Shown: piece after piece, positions 13,401 through 24,830 of the stretch
Position numbering within the stretch: the stretch's first letter is position 1
Layout: each line of letters begins with the position of its first letter
Assembly (NCBI GenBank): GCA_037783545.1
Contig: JBBELK010000305.1
Coordinates: forward strand, 124,001-188,000
DNA from: Henricia sp. BOLD:AAB3569
Lineage: Eukaryota > Echinodermata > Asteroidea > Spinulosida > Echinasteridae
DNA: 64,000 nt
Direction: 5' to 3'
Program-made: the position numbers and the translations under genes
The notes under the pieces: generated by a model
Told to the model about the DNA's origin: nothing
What the model saw: only the letters and a program-made list of their open reading frames with translations
Database searches by the model: none

Positions 13401-16400
13401 GCAAGTCCCGCCATTTTGACACTCGACATCAGGGTCGCAAAATGCTTAGAAAAGAAAACGTGCCATGGTTAGTTTGCGCATAAATTAAAGTAGAACACAT
13501 GATTGGTATCTCGAAAATCAGAAATGTTCACAGATTTACACATAACTTACACAATATAAACATGATGACGGTAGGAAACGTTTGTCTGAAGTGCTAAAGT
13601 CTTTGAGAAATAAGTAAAACAAAAATTTTCGTCTCATGAGACGAAAATTCATTTCGTCCCAAAACCACTTCGCCCTGGACAACTTCGCCCTGAACCACTT
13701 CGCCCAAAAGCCACTTCGCCCAAACATCACTTCGCCCAAACATCACTTCGCCCAAATGCCACTTTGCCCAAATGCCACTTCGCCCCAAATGCCACTTTGC
13801 CCACAGGCCGTGGTTCAGGGCGAAGTGGTTTTTGGGCGAATCGCGAAGTGACTGTAAAGCTTTTATTTTTGGTACTGTTTCCTCAAAAGTTCGACGAAGT
13901 ACGGAGCTGACTTTTACTCAGGTTGGATAATCATGCATATCTCAATCACACGAGATGAAACTTTTTGTAACGGTTTACCAATCATGTAGACTACCTTTAA
14001 AGGACAAGGTATAGGCTCGTCAATGCGCGCGTGAGGCCAAATTCGTGCCACGAAATACGCAGCTTCATGCCTTTGCTGTGGAGCTGCGTATTTCGTGGCA
14101 CGAATTTGGCCTCACGCGCGCATTGACGAGCCTCTAAAAACAACAAAAACATATGGAAAAACAAAACCCCGCTAGAAAAAAATATATAATTGAAACGCAT
14201 GACCCTTTTAAATTGAAGCGAATAAACTGGAAACAAGATCAAGAAATTGTAGGAGTTCCCGGATGTTTGTGTCAATTTTGCTGCAAATGTAACAAAATAC
14301 AGCTGAACCGCTGTTCAAAATACAAGATTTTTCGACAAAAAAGGAAATCCATGAACCAAACAAAACCCAGGGTTGGACATCATAAAAACTTAAATTTTGC
14401 AACGGGGATCGCAATTAATCAGTAATTGATTTGGCTTGCGTCGGGGAGAATGTATGTTAATTGGGGTTTGTTTTTGCCCTTACCCGACGTCTGCCTTGTT
14501 TGCAAGGTCGTGGGTTCGAATCCCGCCCGAGCACGCCTAAAGTTGTTCATAGTGTCTCGGGAAAGCACTGAGTATACAGCGCTAATATACGTTGGGTAAG
14601 GGCAAAACAAACCCCATGCAATTAACTTAATGTTGCTGTTTTATGATACTTACATTTTTTCGCTGTACAAATCAATCCACCTGAGAACAAAGTAAAAAGA
14701 CATGAGAATGTCACAACAAGTTAGGGATATTGTAGAGTGTACGCATGCAGATATTTTGACGGTATGCATTGCGCTTGAGTGATTGTGTATATGATTATAT
14801 CTGCAGGACAGATACATCTTGTTTTGTCATGTCTGAATTCTGGAAAATGTGCTCAATTCCAAAATAGAACTACACCCACATATATGTAAATATAGTGTAT
14901 TTATATAAATTTATATAAAAGTAACGAAACAAAGTGCCCTATACACATCGTTTAAAGAGGAAGAATCCCCCTTGACGAAAATCCAGCATTGAGGCTTTTT
15001 TCGATAGTCCAAACATCCCTCTTGCCGACGTGGATTTTTATTATTTTTTATTTGTCGGTTTTAAGTGGATAAATTGCAAGCAAAAGTGCGCTTTTCGAAA
15101 ATGAGATTTTCGCGATTTCTGAAACGCTCATTAGGTATTCATGATATGCGCATGACACCGTGACGCAATCCTGAGAAAGAAAAGTCAACACGATTGTTAG
15201 CTCCATACGTTTACACGCAAAAAACTTGGAAAACCTTCTCTGTAATACCCCAGTCACAATTAGCTTGCGGTGGGTTTGCGAGTAGTTTGCGACGGATTTT
15301 TAGGCATTTTCGGCCGGCGCCCCACGGGACTCCTTGCGGCTGCCGGGTCATTTTTTGGCATCGGGCGGGCATCGAGTTACTTTTAAATCGGATTGTAAAC
15401 CTGGTGCGGCGTTTCGCATCGCAAACTGATCGCCACTAAATCGGTCGATGCCTGACCGATGTCCGGCAGGGCATCGCACACATCGGGCGGGCTCCGGGCC
15501 AAATTTTTGACAACCCAGACAATCCATATATCGGCCAGGCGCCGCCCAGGCGCCGCCCAGACGCCGGCCGGGCCCCGCCCGGCGTCCGGCCGACTTGGCG
15601 GTGCCCGGCCGGAAATCGGCCAGACATCGGCCGGGGTATCACAGTGAAATAGGCAGGACATCGGCAGGACATCGGACGAGTGCCTGCCGGACATCGGACG
15701 AGTGCCTGCCGGACACCGGCCGATAAACGGGCCAAGAAATCGACCCCATTCCGTCATGGCAGCGTGCGGGGCACTTTTAATTGTGACTGTGACCGCCCAA
15801 TCGCGCGATCTTTTGCCGACCTCTACACGCCGGCCGATGCCTATAAATCGCACACGCCGCCCGGCCTCCGCTTTAAATGTGACTTAGGTATTAGATGGTG
15901 TTTTTTGAAGAATTGTTTTGGTCCAAAAAGCCAGAGATATGCCCAGTTGCGTGGTTGTATGTTTTACCAGACATCATGAAAAAAAAAGAGCAGAAGCTAA
16001 GATCCTTTTTTATTACGAAGAGAGAGAGAAAAATGAGTCGCTCATTCTAACTTGTACCGGCCGATGTGCATATACCGTGTGCCAATTTCAAACACGTGGG
16101 AACTACGGCGCGGCCCGCAGGCACCATTCCCACTGCTGTACACGGACCGCTGTTCGTTCCGTGACAAACACCGGTCGCAATGCACCAGTGTTTCCTTCAA
16201 AAGACTCGACTTCATTGTGAGCCACAATTTTACGGGTTTTTTTCACAAAAAAGGTAACAGTAGATTTTGTCGTTTTACATCAGGTGTTTTCACGTTTGTA
16301 TTTTGAATTACAAGGACAAAACAGGCATGATGAACATACACTTCGTATATTTTCCATTCAATACTGCACAGGCCGTTTTGTGTGTTTCTCAGGATGACGT

Positions 16401-16723
16401 ATCGCCCCTGTTTGTAAACAAACCAAGTGACCTCGAGCGTTTCAGAATTTCGGGTGAAGAGGGTCGGAACTGAATTGCGTTTTAAACAAATACTGTCGGT
16501 TTTTGGCGGAAAACACGTTGTAATCGCGTTGTAGAAACATAAACCTCCATGATAAACAGGAAAACTAAAAAAATGTGGATGGGTGGATTCTAGCTGTTTA
16601 ATATAAAGCAATGAGACTATTGAAGAGGGAGCAAATTACCCCCTCGCATTCTCATCCCCCGAAGTACTTACCGAAGAGAGCTATCCCATGCAGGTAAAGA
16701 AGAACGACGTGAATGTTCGCCAT
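7449..16723 (-). CDS. Secreted EGF-WAP-EGF protein, six exons
   Basis: Assembled by eye from GT/AG sites, all introns in phase 1: 16723-16672, 14680-14654, 13444-13331, 12888-12736, 10547-10431, 7474-7449; 489 bases, 162 residues. Residues 1-17 ([17 protein letters not shown]) look like a signal peptide. Residues 29-63 are an EGF-like domain with six cysteines and the CQNGGTC motif. Residues 74-110 are a WAP four-disulfide core with all eight cysteines (CP...CYHQC...C...CC...C...C). Residues 119-153 are a second EGF-like domain (CYNGGTC...[12 protein letters not shown]). The tail SRIRRPRP is basic. WAP domains often inhibit serine proteases or act on microbes; EGF modules mediate contacts. 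Function here is inferred only as extracellular. The last exon is the weakest call: if the intron after 10431 is retained, translation stops after four codons. No named family member with this order is recognised. Confidence 0.78.
7475..8390. other. Intronic DNA without recognised features
   Basis: This is the 3' side of the last intron of the EGF-WAP-EGF gene. I see no domain, no clear repeat and only short chance reading frames. Confidence 0.4.
8391..8566. mobile_element. MITE, CTATAGACAGCCGAAGTG ends, copy 1
   Basis: Inverted ends, (CAATAGACTGCCGAAGTG at the left, complement of CTATAGACAGCCGAAGTG at the right) enclose GGTTGCC and CCATGGCAAC motifs. A second copy lies inverted at 37949-38125, with matching internal segments, so this is a family of about 176 bases. 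Confidence 0.85.
8567..9241. other. Intronic DNA without recognised features
   Basis: A+T-rich sequence inside the last intron of the EGF-WAP-EGF gene. Only short open frames, none with a recognisable domain. Confidence 0.35.
9242..9716. mobile_element. TIR element, GGCTGCGTTCGGGCGTG ends
   Basis: The ends are 17-base inverted repeats. The flanks share ACA (TTACA before, ACATA after), a possible 3-base target duplication. The interior has GAGTATGCTC and GCGCGCGC stretches and no transposase. Confidence 0.8.
9750..10172. mobile_element. Long hairpin with nested inner hairpin
   Basis: The outer arms (AATTGAAGCCATGCGCCG... at 9750-9780 and its complement at 10146-10172) and an inner pair (ACAAAAGACAGAGCTGCAAT at 9975 and its complement ending 10047) make one palindrome of about 420 bases. 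It also includes GACGAAG and CTTCGTC blocks pairing around CCAAATCTCG. Confidence 0.75.
10604..11175. mobile_element. Element with CTTCGCCC minisatellite core, copy a
   Basis: The left end carries a tandem duplication of an about 58-base unit (GTATACATGATTGGTAAACT...). The middle (10806-10990) is a degenerate minisatellite of GGGCGAAGTGG / CCACTTCGCCC. The right part has TTTCGTCTCATGAGACGAAA and ends near CTTTAAA. Copies b (13487-14003, inverted) and c (29020-29398) share the order of parts. Confidence 0.85.
11401..11496. mobile_element. Hairpin with ACTGGTACCCGGCTTTCC core
   Basis: The ends pair (AACGTTTGCATCGTTCGCCA and complement GCGAACGTTAATTGGCAACG). The core GGTACCCGGCTTTCCATAGA is found twice more at 42155-42245, inside a different element. 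Confidence 0.65.
12035..12090 (+). repeat. Truncated tRNA-like sequence (Ser/Leu type)
   Basis: GGTACCGTGGCCGAGTGGTT resembles the 5' half of a class II tRNA with its A box. No B box follows within the expected distance, so it is a fragment. Confidence 0.45.
12126..12521. mobile_element. AGAGCGTGATCC family element, copy 1
   Basis: Starts AGAGCATGATCCAAAA and ends GGATCACGCTCT, an inverted pair. A direct-orientation copy at 47582-47938 matches across most of the interior, including GAATAAATTTGACTGG and GATTATCTGTCCCTC. Confidence 0.85.
13125..13325. repeat. Dispersed repeat, copy 2 (inverted to 4838-5050)
   Basis: Contains CAAACAGTCTATCAACATTT followed by GCGCAACATTTGCAAAAATA and ends in ATGGACACAGTAATGGCGGA. 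It directly abuts the exon at 13331-13444, leaving the splice donor only a few bases outside the repeat. Confidence 0.7.
13487..14003. mobile_element. Element with CTTCGCCC minisatellite core, copy b
   Basis: Inverted relative to copy a. The core (13649-13850) is a minisatellite of CACTTCGCCCAAACAT-like units. The outer ends read TTAAAGTAGAACACATGATT and the complement of CCTTTAAAGGTAGTCTACAT. It lies in the intron before the first EGF exon. Confidence 0.83.
14013..14133. repeat. Perfect 52-bp-arm hairpin in an intron
   Basis: Arms 14013-14064 and 14082-14133 are exact reverse complements, with a 17-base loop; the stem begins AGGCTCGTCAATGCGCGCGT. No mismatch is seen. It sits in the intron between the 27-base exon and the first EGF exon and would be transcribed with that gene. 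Confidence 0.92.
14456..14626. mobile_element. TIR element with a tRNA-derived core
   Basis: Inverted ends (GTTAATTGGGGTTTGTTTTT and its near-complement) flank a core with the 3' half of a tRNA (B box GGGTTCGAATCCCGCC at about 14511). This is the second element here in which inverted ends enclose tRNA-like sequence (compare 4421-4762). Confidence 0.78.
14951..16600. mobile_element. Composite element A filling intron 1
   Basis: The ends are inverted: TTTAAAGAGGAAGAATCCCC at the left and the complement of TAAACAGCTAGAATCCACCC at the right. It occupies nearly all of intron 1 of the EGF-WAP-EGF gene. Parts recur elsewhere: 14951-16250 inverted at 36490-37103 (without the nested insert) and 16265-16600 direct at 37490-37830. 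Confidence 0.8.
15244..15893. mobile_element. GC-rich element nested in composite A
   Basis: The ends are TAATACCCCAGTCACAAT and the complement of TAATACCTAAGTCACATT. The interior is a GC-rich degenerate repeat of CGGCCGACATCGG-like words. The copy at 36490-37103 is continuous across this point, giving an empty site. Long reading frames on both strands come from GC content and repetition and are not genes. Confidence 0.8.
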
Positions 16724-16792
16724 TTTTACTGTCAGTGCCACTCGCAACGTATAGGCCTAAATGTATATGATCCGAGAATATGATCGTTCTGC

Positions 16793-16799
16793 TTTTATA
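16793..16799 (-). promoter_or_regulatory. TATA box of the EGF-WAP-EGF gene
   Basis: TATAAAA on the minus strand, 70 bases upstream of the ATG at 16723. A start of transcription about 30 bases downstream, near 16765, would leave a 5' leader of about 40 bases. Confidence 0.55.
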
Positions 16800-16839
16800 G
16801 GGTTTAGTTGTTTGACAAACAGCTTGTGAGTTTAACATG

Positions 16840-17310
16840 TTTGAATAAATTAAGAAATTTGGAAATGACGCATGATATTGTTAACGACTAAGTAGAATTT
16901 TGTCCACTAAAAACCAATATACCCACTCCTTTTAAAGGTATATACTTGTTTGGCAAAGTGTTAAAAACGACATGATTTGCACTGGTATCTGAAAACATAG
17001 GTCGAGAAAACTACCTTGTAGAAATTTCAGCCACATGAATATTTCGATGTCAACTCATAACATTCGTTTGTGAAGAAAATTTTCGTTTCCTCTGATGCTC
17101 GGTATAATCATACTGACGTTGAGACGATATAGAACATCACTGCATAAATGGTTTGCATAATTAGACGTTTTCCCTTTGAACTGAAGTTTCATAAAATTGT
17201 ATGGAAACGCCACGGAGCTCATGTAGTTGAATAAAAAGGCACAAATGGCGAGGTTCGCTATAACTCACTTCATGTCTGTCACTGTGTTTTATTACACGTC
17301 TTAATTTCTA
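16840..17310. other. Upstream region of the EGF-WAP-EGF gene
   Basis: A+T-rich DNA between the TATA box and the AP-1 cluster. I see no repeat and no reading frame of note. Confidence 0.35.
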
Positions 17311-17321
17311 TCTGAGTAATG

Positions 17322-17489
17322 TGACTCATTTATGATGACTCAGTTAGAAAGTAAAATTGAGTCAATAGACCCACATATAATTCCGAGTCATTTGACTCTT
17401 TTTAAGTGAGTAAAGTGACTCACTTGAGTCCAACAGTGTGTCACTACACGGACAAACTGATGACTCACCCAAATGAGTCAGTTGACTCA
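17322..17489. promoter_or_regulatory. Cluster of six TGASTCA (AP-1) sites
   Basis: Perfect sites start at 17322, 17336, 17416, 17461, 17474 (TGAGTCA) and 17483, with more one-off variants between them. The cluster lies about 550-725 bases upstream of the predicted start of the EGF-WAP-EGF gene and just inside the right arm. TGASTCA is the AP-1 consensus; whether it acts as an enhancer or is only part of a repeat is not known. Confidence 0.5.
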
Positions 17490-17568
17490 GTATTTATTTT
17501 CTGTGTACCGAAGGTCGCGGTAACTTCCCGCGAGGCAGCGGAAAAGAAAGTCCAATGGGAACATGCCT

Positions 17569-19412
<1,844 letters not shown>

Positions 19413-19649
19413 TCACGTAAGTTGCCCGCACACGAGAGCTATCTCCTTACGCCATCGGCCACGAATGAATTTTGGCTCAGCACATAGCTCTCGTGTGCGG
19501 CGGGCTTGAACTGAGTTGAAACTTTTCAACTTTGGGCGTTTGCCGTTAACGGCTAACGTTTATCGTTTCTGTAGACGTCCACACTGTGAACGTCAAAAAT
19601 TGGGCGCGCGCCCGAAATACAACGGCAGCGGAACGGCAAAATGACCTTC

Positions 19650-19830
19650 CTTCCCCCGGCCGCCTTTCACCTCTGGCGTCCCGGGTTCGATTCCGGGGCG
19701 TGTATGTGGCTAGCAATTCACCAGTCCACCAGTCTCCTGTATAGGGTTTTCCTTTCTCTGCAGGTTTTCCCTCCAACTTCTAAAACTGCACCTCCCTCTT
19801 CGTCATTTCAAGCTGAAGTTGATAATAAAA
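19650..19830 (+). mobile_element. Probable SINE 3' portion with tRNA B box
   Basis: CCCGGGTTCGATTCCGGGGC is a good B box and T arm. It is followed by a TTTTCCTTTCTCTGCAGG-type tail. The A box side (GGCCGCCTTTCACCTCTGG) is degenerate. Confidence 0.4.
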
Positions 19831-20500
19831 GTACAGTTAAAAGCTATACGTTGATGGCATAAAGGTCCTTAGTTGCCGAAGATGCAACATTTTCAGCGTT
19901 AGAAACACAGAATAAGAAATACGAGTGGTAGAATGACCACATCAACTCCATCGCTTCAAGTGCCTGTTTTTCTATACAAAGACTGTTGTGACAAATGTTT
20001 TGTTTGAACTGACATTGACAAGTAGACGAGTTCGTCCGGAAATGGGAGAGGCTATAGTACCCACTGATATATGTGCGCTGAGCTCATGGTAACCCGCTCT
20101 AGTGATACAAGGGAAATATTCAATTTGTCCGCATTATTAGCCCGATTAGATTTCAAAAGAATTAATGGAAAGACGATCATTTTCATACCAATCACTATAT
20201 GCTATCAATATTAGACTGCAAGACCTGGTTAACCTCGTTAATATCATTCCCAGTTGTGTAAATAATAACATCATTAGCAAATATATTACAAGTGCATCTA
20301 TAGAATTAACATTCTGAGTGATGTCGTTAATGTAAATTTAAAAGAAAATTGGTCTAAGAGCACTTTGTCCCTGCATGTGGTACACCAATAGAAATATCAT
20401 TTGAACTCGAAGTTTCACCATTACAACTTGTTTTCTGTTTATAATATAATTATTGAACCACTCGTGGTTCAATTTTACAAACAATGTCACAATGTCACAA
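19830..20500. other. No recognised features
   Basis: A+T-rich sequence with only short frames and no clear repeat. Confidence 0.35.
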
Positions 20501-20690
20501 TTTTGTCTGTCCACGTTACATACGTAGCCTATAAAGGGGAAATTTGTACACGAGCTTTTCAGAAATGTATGTTGTGGCAGCATTTTCTTACCTTTTTGGG
20601 CAAAAGTTATCTCCTGAGAACAGTACAAGGGAATTAATTTAAAGACAGTATACATGATTGGTAAACTGTTACAAATAGTTTTATCCATAC
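20500..20690. repeat. Fragments of two dispersed families
   Basis: 20500-20637 matches one arm of the hairpin at 27969-28163 (CTCCTGAGAACAGTACAAGG). 20638-20690 matches the end of the CTTCGCCC-core family (ATACATGATTGGTAAACTGT). Confidence 0.7.
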
Positions 20691-20699
20691 ACTCCTTTT

Positions 20700-21150
20700 A
20701 ATTAGCAGGTGGCCTTAATAGCAGGTTCCACTGTTTTTTAACTTTCTAAGTTACTTTAAAATGTTAAAATTAACAATAACACATAATATAATGTGGAGAT
20801 TTAGATTCTAAACTTTACATTTTGAAGTTTTGATCTTCCTTAACTTTATCTTTTAACAGTAAAACATCGTCATAGCAGCCATACATGCCTCTTTTTCGAT
20901 AACATATGACACAAAAACCTTATTATAGGTAACATGAGTTTTCCGACGGGTAAGAATAAGTACTTGGACGTCACTATTGTTTCCTTCAAATGACTTATGA
21001 GCATCAGTAAGTGAAAATCTGATAAAACATTCAAAATTTAGAGGGGAAACAAACTTAGAATTCTTCATAGTCTGTTGTCCCATAGGTTTAAGGAGAGCTT
21101 ATGTGACGTGTGTCCGACTTGTAATTTTTGTATCAGAAAATCAGCGCCAC
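20700..21150. other. No recognised features
   Basis: A+T-rich sequence; nothing supported. Confidence 0.35.
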
Positions 21151-21159
21151 TATGCAAGC

Positions 21160-21340
21160 AGCGATGATGCGCTTGTTCTCCCAAACAATCGTGGACGTTT
21201 TAGGGAGGTCTAACAAAGAGAACAATATCGTCCGCGATTCGCTCCTGTACAAAACCAACGAGAGTAAGGAAAAATAGACTATGTCCAAACAAAAGAGGAA
21301 CAAAGGGACGTCCGCAATTGTAAGTGAGTTCACACCTGGG
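21160..21340. mobile_element. Dispersed repeat, nearly identical to 57480-57678
   Basis: Shares GCGCTTGTTCTCCCAAACAA through CAAAAGAGGAACAAAGGGAC with the copy at 57480-57678. The main difference is about 20 extra bases there. The high identity implies recent activity. It contains a minus-strand frame, but the two frames differ by an indel and show no domain. Confidence 0.85.
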
Positions 21341-21821
21341 TGAGTGTGTTCCTCCCAAAGTGCCTAGCCAAATACAAGAAACTTAGGACCAGAACAAAAG
21401 TTGAGAGCCCTCACCCTGCAAATGACAGCTGCTGTGGTATCTTGAGGCGATACATGTACAGGAAGTAGATGTTGATGGTGGTCCTCTGCACTGCAGTTTT
21501 GGCAACAGAATCGGAACAAGTACTCTGATTTCAGCAAGCTGGCCCTTTCCCTACTCTCTGCACCAACTTTAGTGCTCCAGTTGGGCGCATTTTAGTGCAT
21601 GGGGGAATTATAATGCTTCCCCACAGAGCCAGGATTTCATCTCAAATGCTGGAAACAGTAATGTTTCTCAAATGCAATGCGGGTCTCTCTTGTTTTAAAC
21701 AGGCTTAAAGCCCCGGGCCATTACATGGTTGGAAAACCGGTACAATTTTTTTTATCTTTTGAAAATTTGAAAAGTGCCAGGAAAACTACCTCCGACTTAT
21801 TGCATATTTGTCATGCAATTA

Positions 21822-21995
21822 AGGTCTCGGTCTCGGTCTCGGTCTCAGTCTCGACACCCTTGGTCTCGGTCTCGGGGTCCCAAAGTCTCGGTCTCGGTGG
21901 TGTTGGTCTCCCCGAAACAGCTGGTCTCGGTCTTGGTCTCGGTCTAGGTCTTGAATGCTCGGGTCTCGGTCTTGGTCTCGGTCTCGGATTTACAG
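21822..21995 (+). repeat. (GGTCTC)n simple repeat tract
   Basis: Degenerate hexanucleotide runs of GGTCTC/GGTCTT with short interruptions. The open frame across it (Val-Ser and Gly-Leu runs) is a product of the 6-base period. Confidence 0.95.
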
Positions 21996-22019
21996 GTCTC
22001 GACTACAACGCTGACAACT

Positions 22020-23110
22020 AGACACATGCAGCTGTATGCCGCAAAGTGCACTGTTCATCGTGCGCGAACGCCAGCTCTTGCCACGGCAAAACATGGCTGC
22101 CGCTCTCTACATGCGGGGCCGGCAAAACGTCCGAGTGCGCCCTCTAGCTTTACGGCTTATACAACTCTATGATTGAATAGACTATGACATAATGACGTCA
22201 CGCAATGTTTACCGCGGTGCATTATGGGTGAAATGTGGGGACGAAATCTCTGCATCGCTAGTTTGCACAATTATTATTGCAGGGCCAGCCGCCTTTTGGG
22301 CCTTAACAGTTAAAACCATAGTTCCGGCGTCCGTCGTGGGCTTAAAACTCACGCAGGCACAACTAAGTTGACACGAACCATTTTATAAATTTGCGATCTT
22401 TGTTTTTGACGTTTTTTTGCCAGCGAAACGGTTAGTAAAGTTCACAAAGTTACGTGCAGAATAGTCTGGTCAATTTACGGGAAAATTGTGCCTGACCTAG
22501 AATTAATTGCAATATAATGCATTACAACACTGGCTGGTGTATACTAAAAATATAATATTTTCTAATGAGTGGAAATGTGATTTTTATTTCACGTCAATTC
22601 GCGGTACATTTTGTAAGTTTTTTAATCATTACATTGAGGGCGCTAATTCGTCTGTTACCTATCAGGAATATGTGCACATTATGTAACAAGTTTCGGGAAA
22701 CACGACTACTCGTAGCAGACGAAATATTTCCCGTCGTCTACTAAAAATGAGGCATTATAAACGAAACAGACATTTTATTTTCACATTTCGGAATTTTGTT
22801 CGCAGTTAGTGGTCAAACAACTGCCCTACCTGTTATTCCTTCTTGGTTTGTAATAATTGTAAATGTTTGCTTGTGTGAATAAAATAGCACAGTGTTGTGT
22901 AGAAAAATTATATAATATGGAGATGGTGATAAGGTCTATGCCAAAAAGAAAAAAGAAAAATATTTCTTAGATTTGTTCAATTAAATTTTTTTTTGTTAAA
23001 ACACATGTACTTCTTGTGTTGTAAATGTGCTTATTACAAAAATAAATCCCAAAATTCGGCCATCCTCATAGAAATAAGAGCGTTTTTCTTAAGCGAGCAC
23101 CTGATTTGGA
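22020..23110. other. No recognised features
   Basis: Over 1 kb of unassigned sequence; no domain, no repeat copy elsewhere in the window and no convincing exon. Confidence 0.35.
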
Positions 23111-23117
23111 CACTGCC

Positions 23118-23295
23118 GTCTGCTCGCAAGTGGTCGTGATTACCATGCACATACCATCGCGAAACATGTAGGTTGGAGTACGTTACCAGACTAGTTTCTG
23201 AGACGTCGTCGTCTGCTCGCAAGTGGTCGTATTACTACGCATCCACTATTACGAAACATACAGACTGAGGAACGTTGCCAGACTAAACTTTAATT
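23118..23295 (+). repeat. Tandem duplication of an about 90-base unit
   Basis: Two head-to-tail units beginning GTCTGCTCGCAAGTGGTCGT (23118 and 23210), both containing CGAAACAT and GTTNCCAGACTA, and diverged by scattered changes. Confidence 0.8.
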
Positions 23296-23462
23296 CTTAA
23301 TGTTCGTCTTAAAAAACTGCTTCAAAAACGCCTTTCCACGTAAAAGAAACAATTATATTATTAATATGTTGTTTATTGAATGTTGCGGCCTAGATTCATG
23401 TTAGAATAATTTCTATTGCAATTAGTTCTAGGTCAAATCGTAAATTGACTAGACTATAATAC

Positions 23463-23707
23463 TGTAACGATTGTGCCAATCGGCCGGCAGAGGGCGCCAG
23501 CACGACTCAACGGTGTGGCTGCCTTCTGCCGGAGGATTTAATAGTGGGACACGTCCGCCGGGAAACGCATGGTCTGCGTTCTGGTGTTGTAAGCATGAAG
23601 AGGTGATGAATAAAGGCTCGTCAAAAGTCAAGTCAGAAAGCGAGTTTGTGGTCTTTGTCCGACTCCGAGTATTGTGTTCGAGACTCGCGCACGGCAAGAA
23701 CGCTACA
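23463..23707 (+). repeat. 5' LTR
   Basis: Begins TGTAACG and ends GCTACA (TG...CA), 245 bases, with an AATAAA signal at 23609. The end is set by the primer-site-like TGGTGGCAGC just downstream. No second LTR exists in the window to confirm it. Confidence 0.65.
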
Positions 23708-24055
23708 CTGGTGGCAGCGGCGGCACGATACGAGCGGAAAAGAGGGAGAAACTCCGAGCTTTTTGCGGACAGAAATGACTACACGAGGTCAAAGAAGCAT
23801 GCAACTCGTTTCGCCATGCGGAGGGGGCGTGGCCGGGGACGGTGAGTCCCCCAATGGTCAACCTAGCCATTCCAACTGTAGTCTTTTTGTTACAGTTGAT
23901 GATTTACTGTCCCCTTTTGGTGAAAGCCCAGGAGAAATTACCGAAGGACAGAGATATTTTGGCAGGATGCTTGAACCAGAAATTGTGGAGCAGCCCGGAG
24001 GTGCTCGTGTTCACGTGGCTGACGCGTGGTACCAGTCGGAACCGCCGGAGCAACC

Positions 24056-24830
24056 AACACGCCGCGGATGTACATTACCAGACGGAACCGCCCCGAGGCG
24101 TTCATGAAGCGCACGCTGCGGAAATAAAGTACCGACCGGAATACCGTGACATCACGGAACATTCCCGCGAGGCAGGCGCTCGTGACTTGGGCGCAGGTCC
24201 CTATCCGGAACCGCCCCAAGCCACTCACGCCCGCGCCGCGGAGATACAGTACCGACCGGAATCCCGCGACATCATGGAACATTCCCGCGAGGCAGGCGCT
24301 TGTGACTTGGGTGCAGGTCCCTATCCGGAACCACCCCGAGCCACTCACGCGCACGCCGCGGAGATACAGTACCGACCAGAACATCGCGATCGCTCGGAAT
24401 ATTCACGCGAGGCAGGCGCTCGTAACTTAGGCGCAAGTTCCTATCTGGAACCGCCCCGAGTTCACCAGCACACCACGGATGTACATTACCGGACGGAACT
24501 GCCGGAACGGTCGGAGCATCCCCGAGCCACTCGCGCGCGCGCCGCGGAGATACAGTACCGACCGGAATACCGCGACATCTCGGAACTTTCCCGCGAGGCA
24601 GGCGCTCGTGGCTTGGGCGCAGGTCCCTATCCGGAAACGCCCCGAGCCACTCACGCGCACGCCGCAGAGATACAGTCCCGACCAGAACACCGCGATCACT
24701 TGGAACATTTACGCGAAGCTGGTGCTCGTGACTTGGGCGCAGGTTCCTTCCCGGAACCGCCCCGAGTTCACCAGCACACCGCGGATGTACATACCGGACG
24801 GAACCGCCGGAACGGTCGGAGCAGCCCCGG
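24056..24830 (+). repeat. 120-bp coding minisatellite in gag
   Basis: Five 120-base units start near 24111, 24231, 24351, 24541 and 24661; three shorter related units of 60-72 bases lie near 24056, 24471 and 24776. Each long unit encodes 40 residues with the signature AAEIQYRPE...SREAGARDLGAGPYPEPP. As 120 is a multiple of 3, every frame stays open on both strands, which explains the many overlapping reading frames. Confidence 0.9.

Noticed and set aside
15383-15979. Several 100-150-codon frames on both strands
   Set aside because: They lie in a GC-rich degenerate repeat of a nested element; low stop density there is a composition effect.
21677-22021. 114-codon frame with Val-Ser and Gly-Leu runs
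   Set aside because: Product of the (GGTCTC)n simple repeat.
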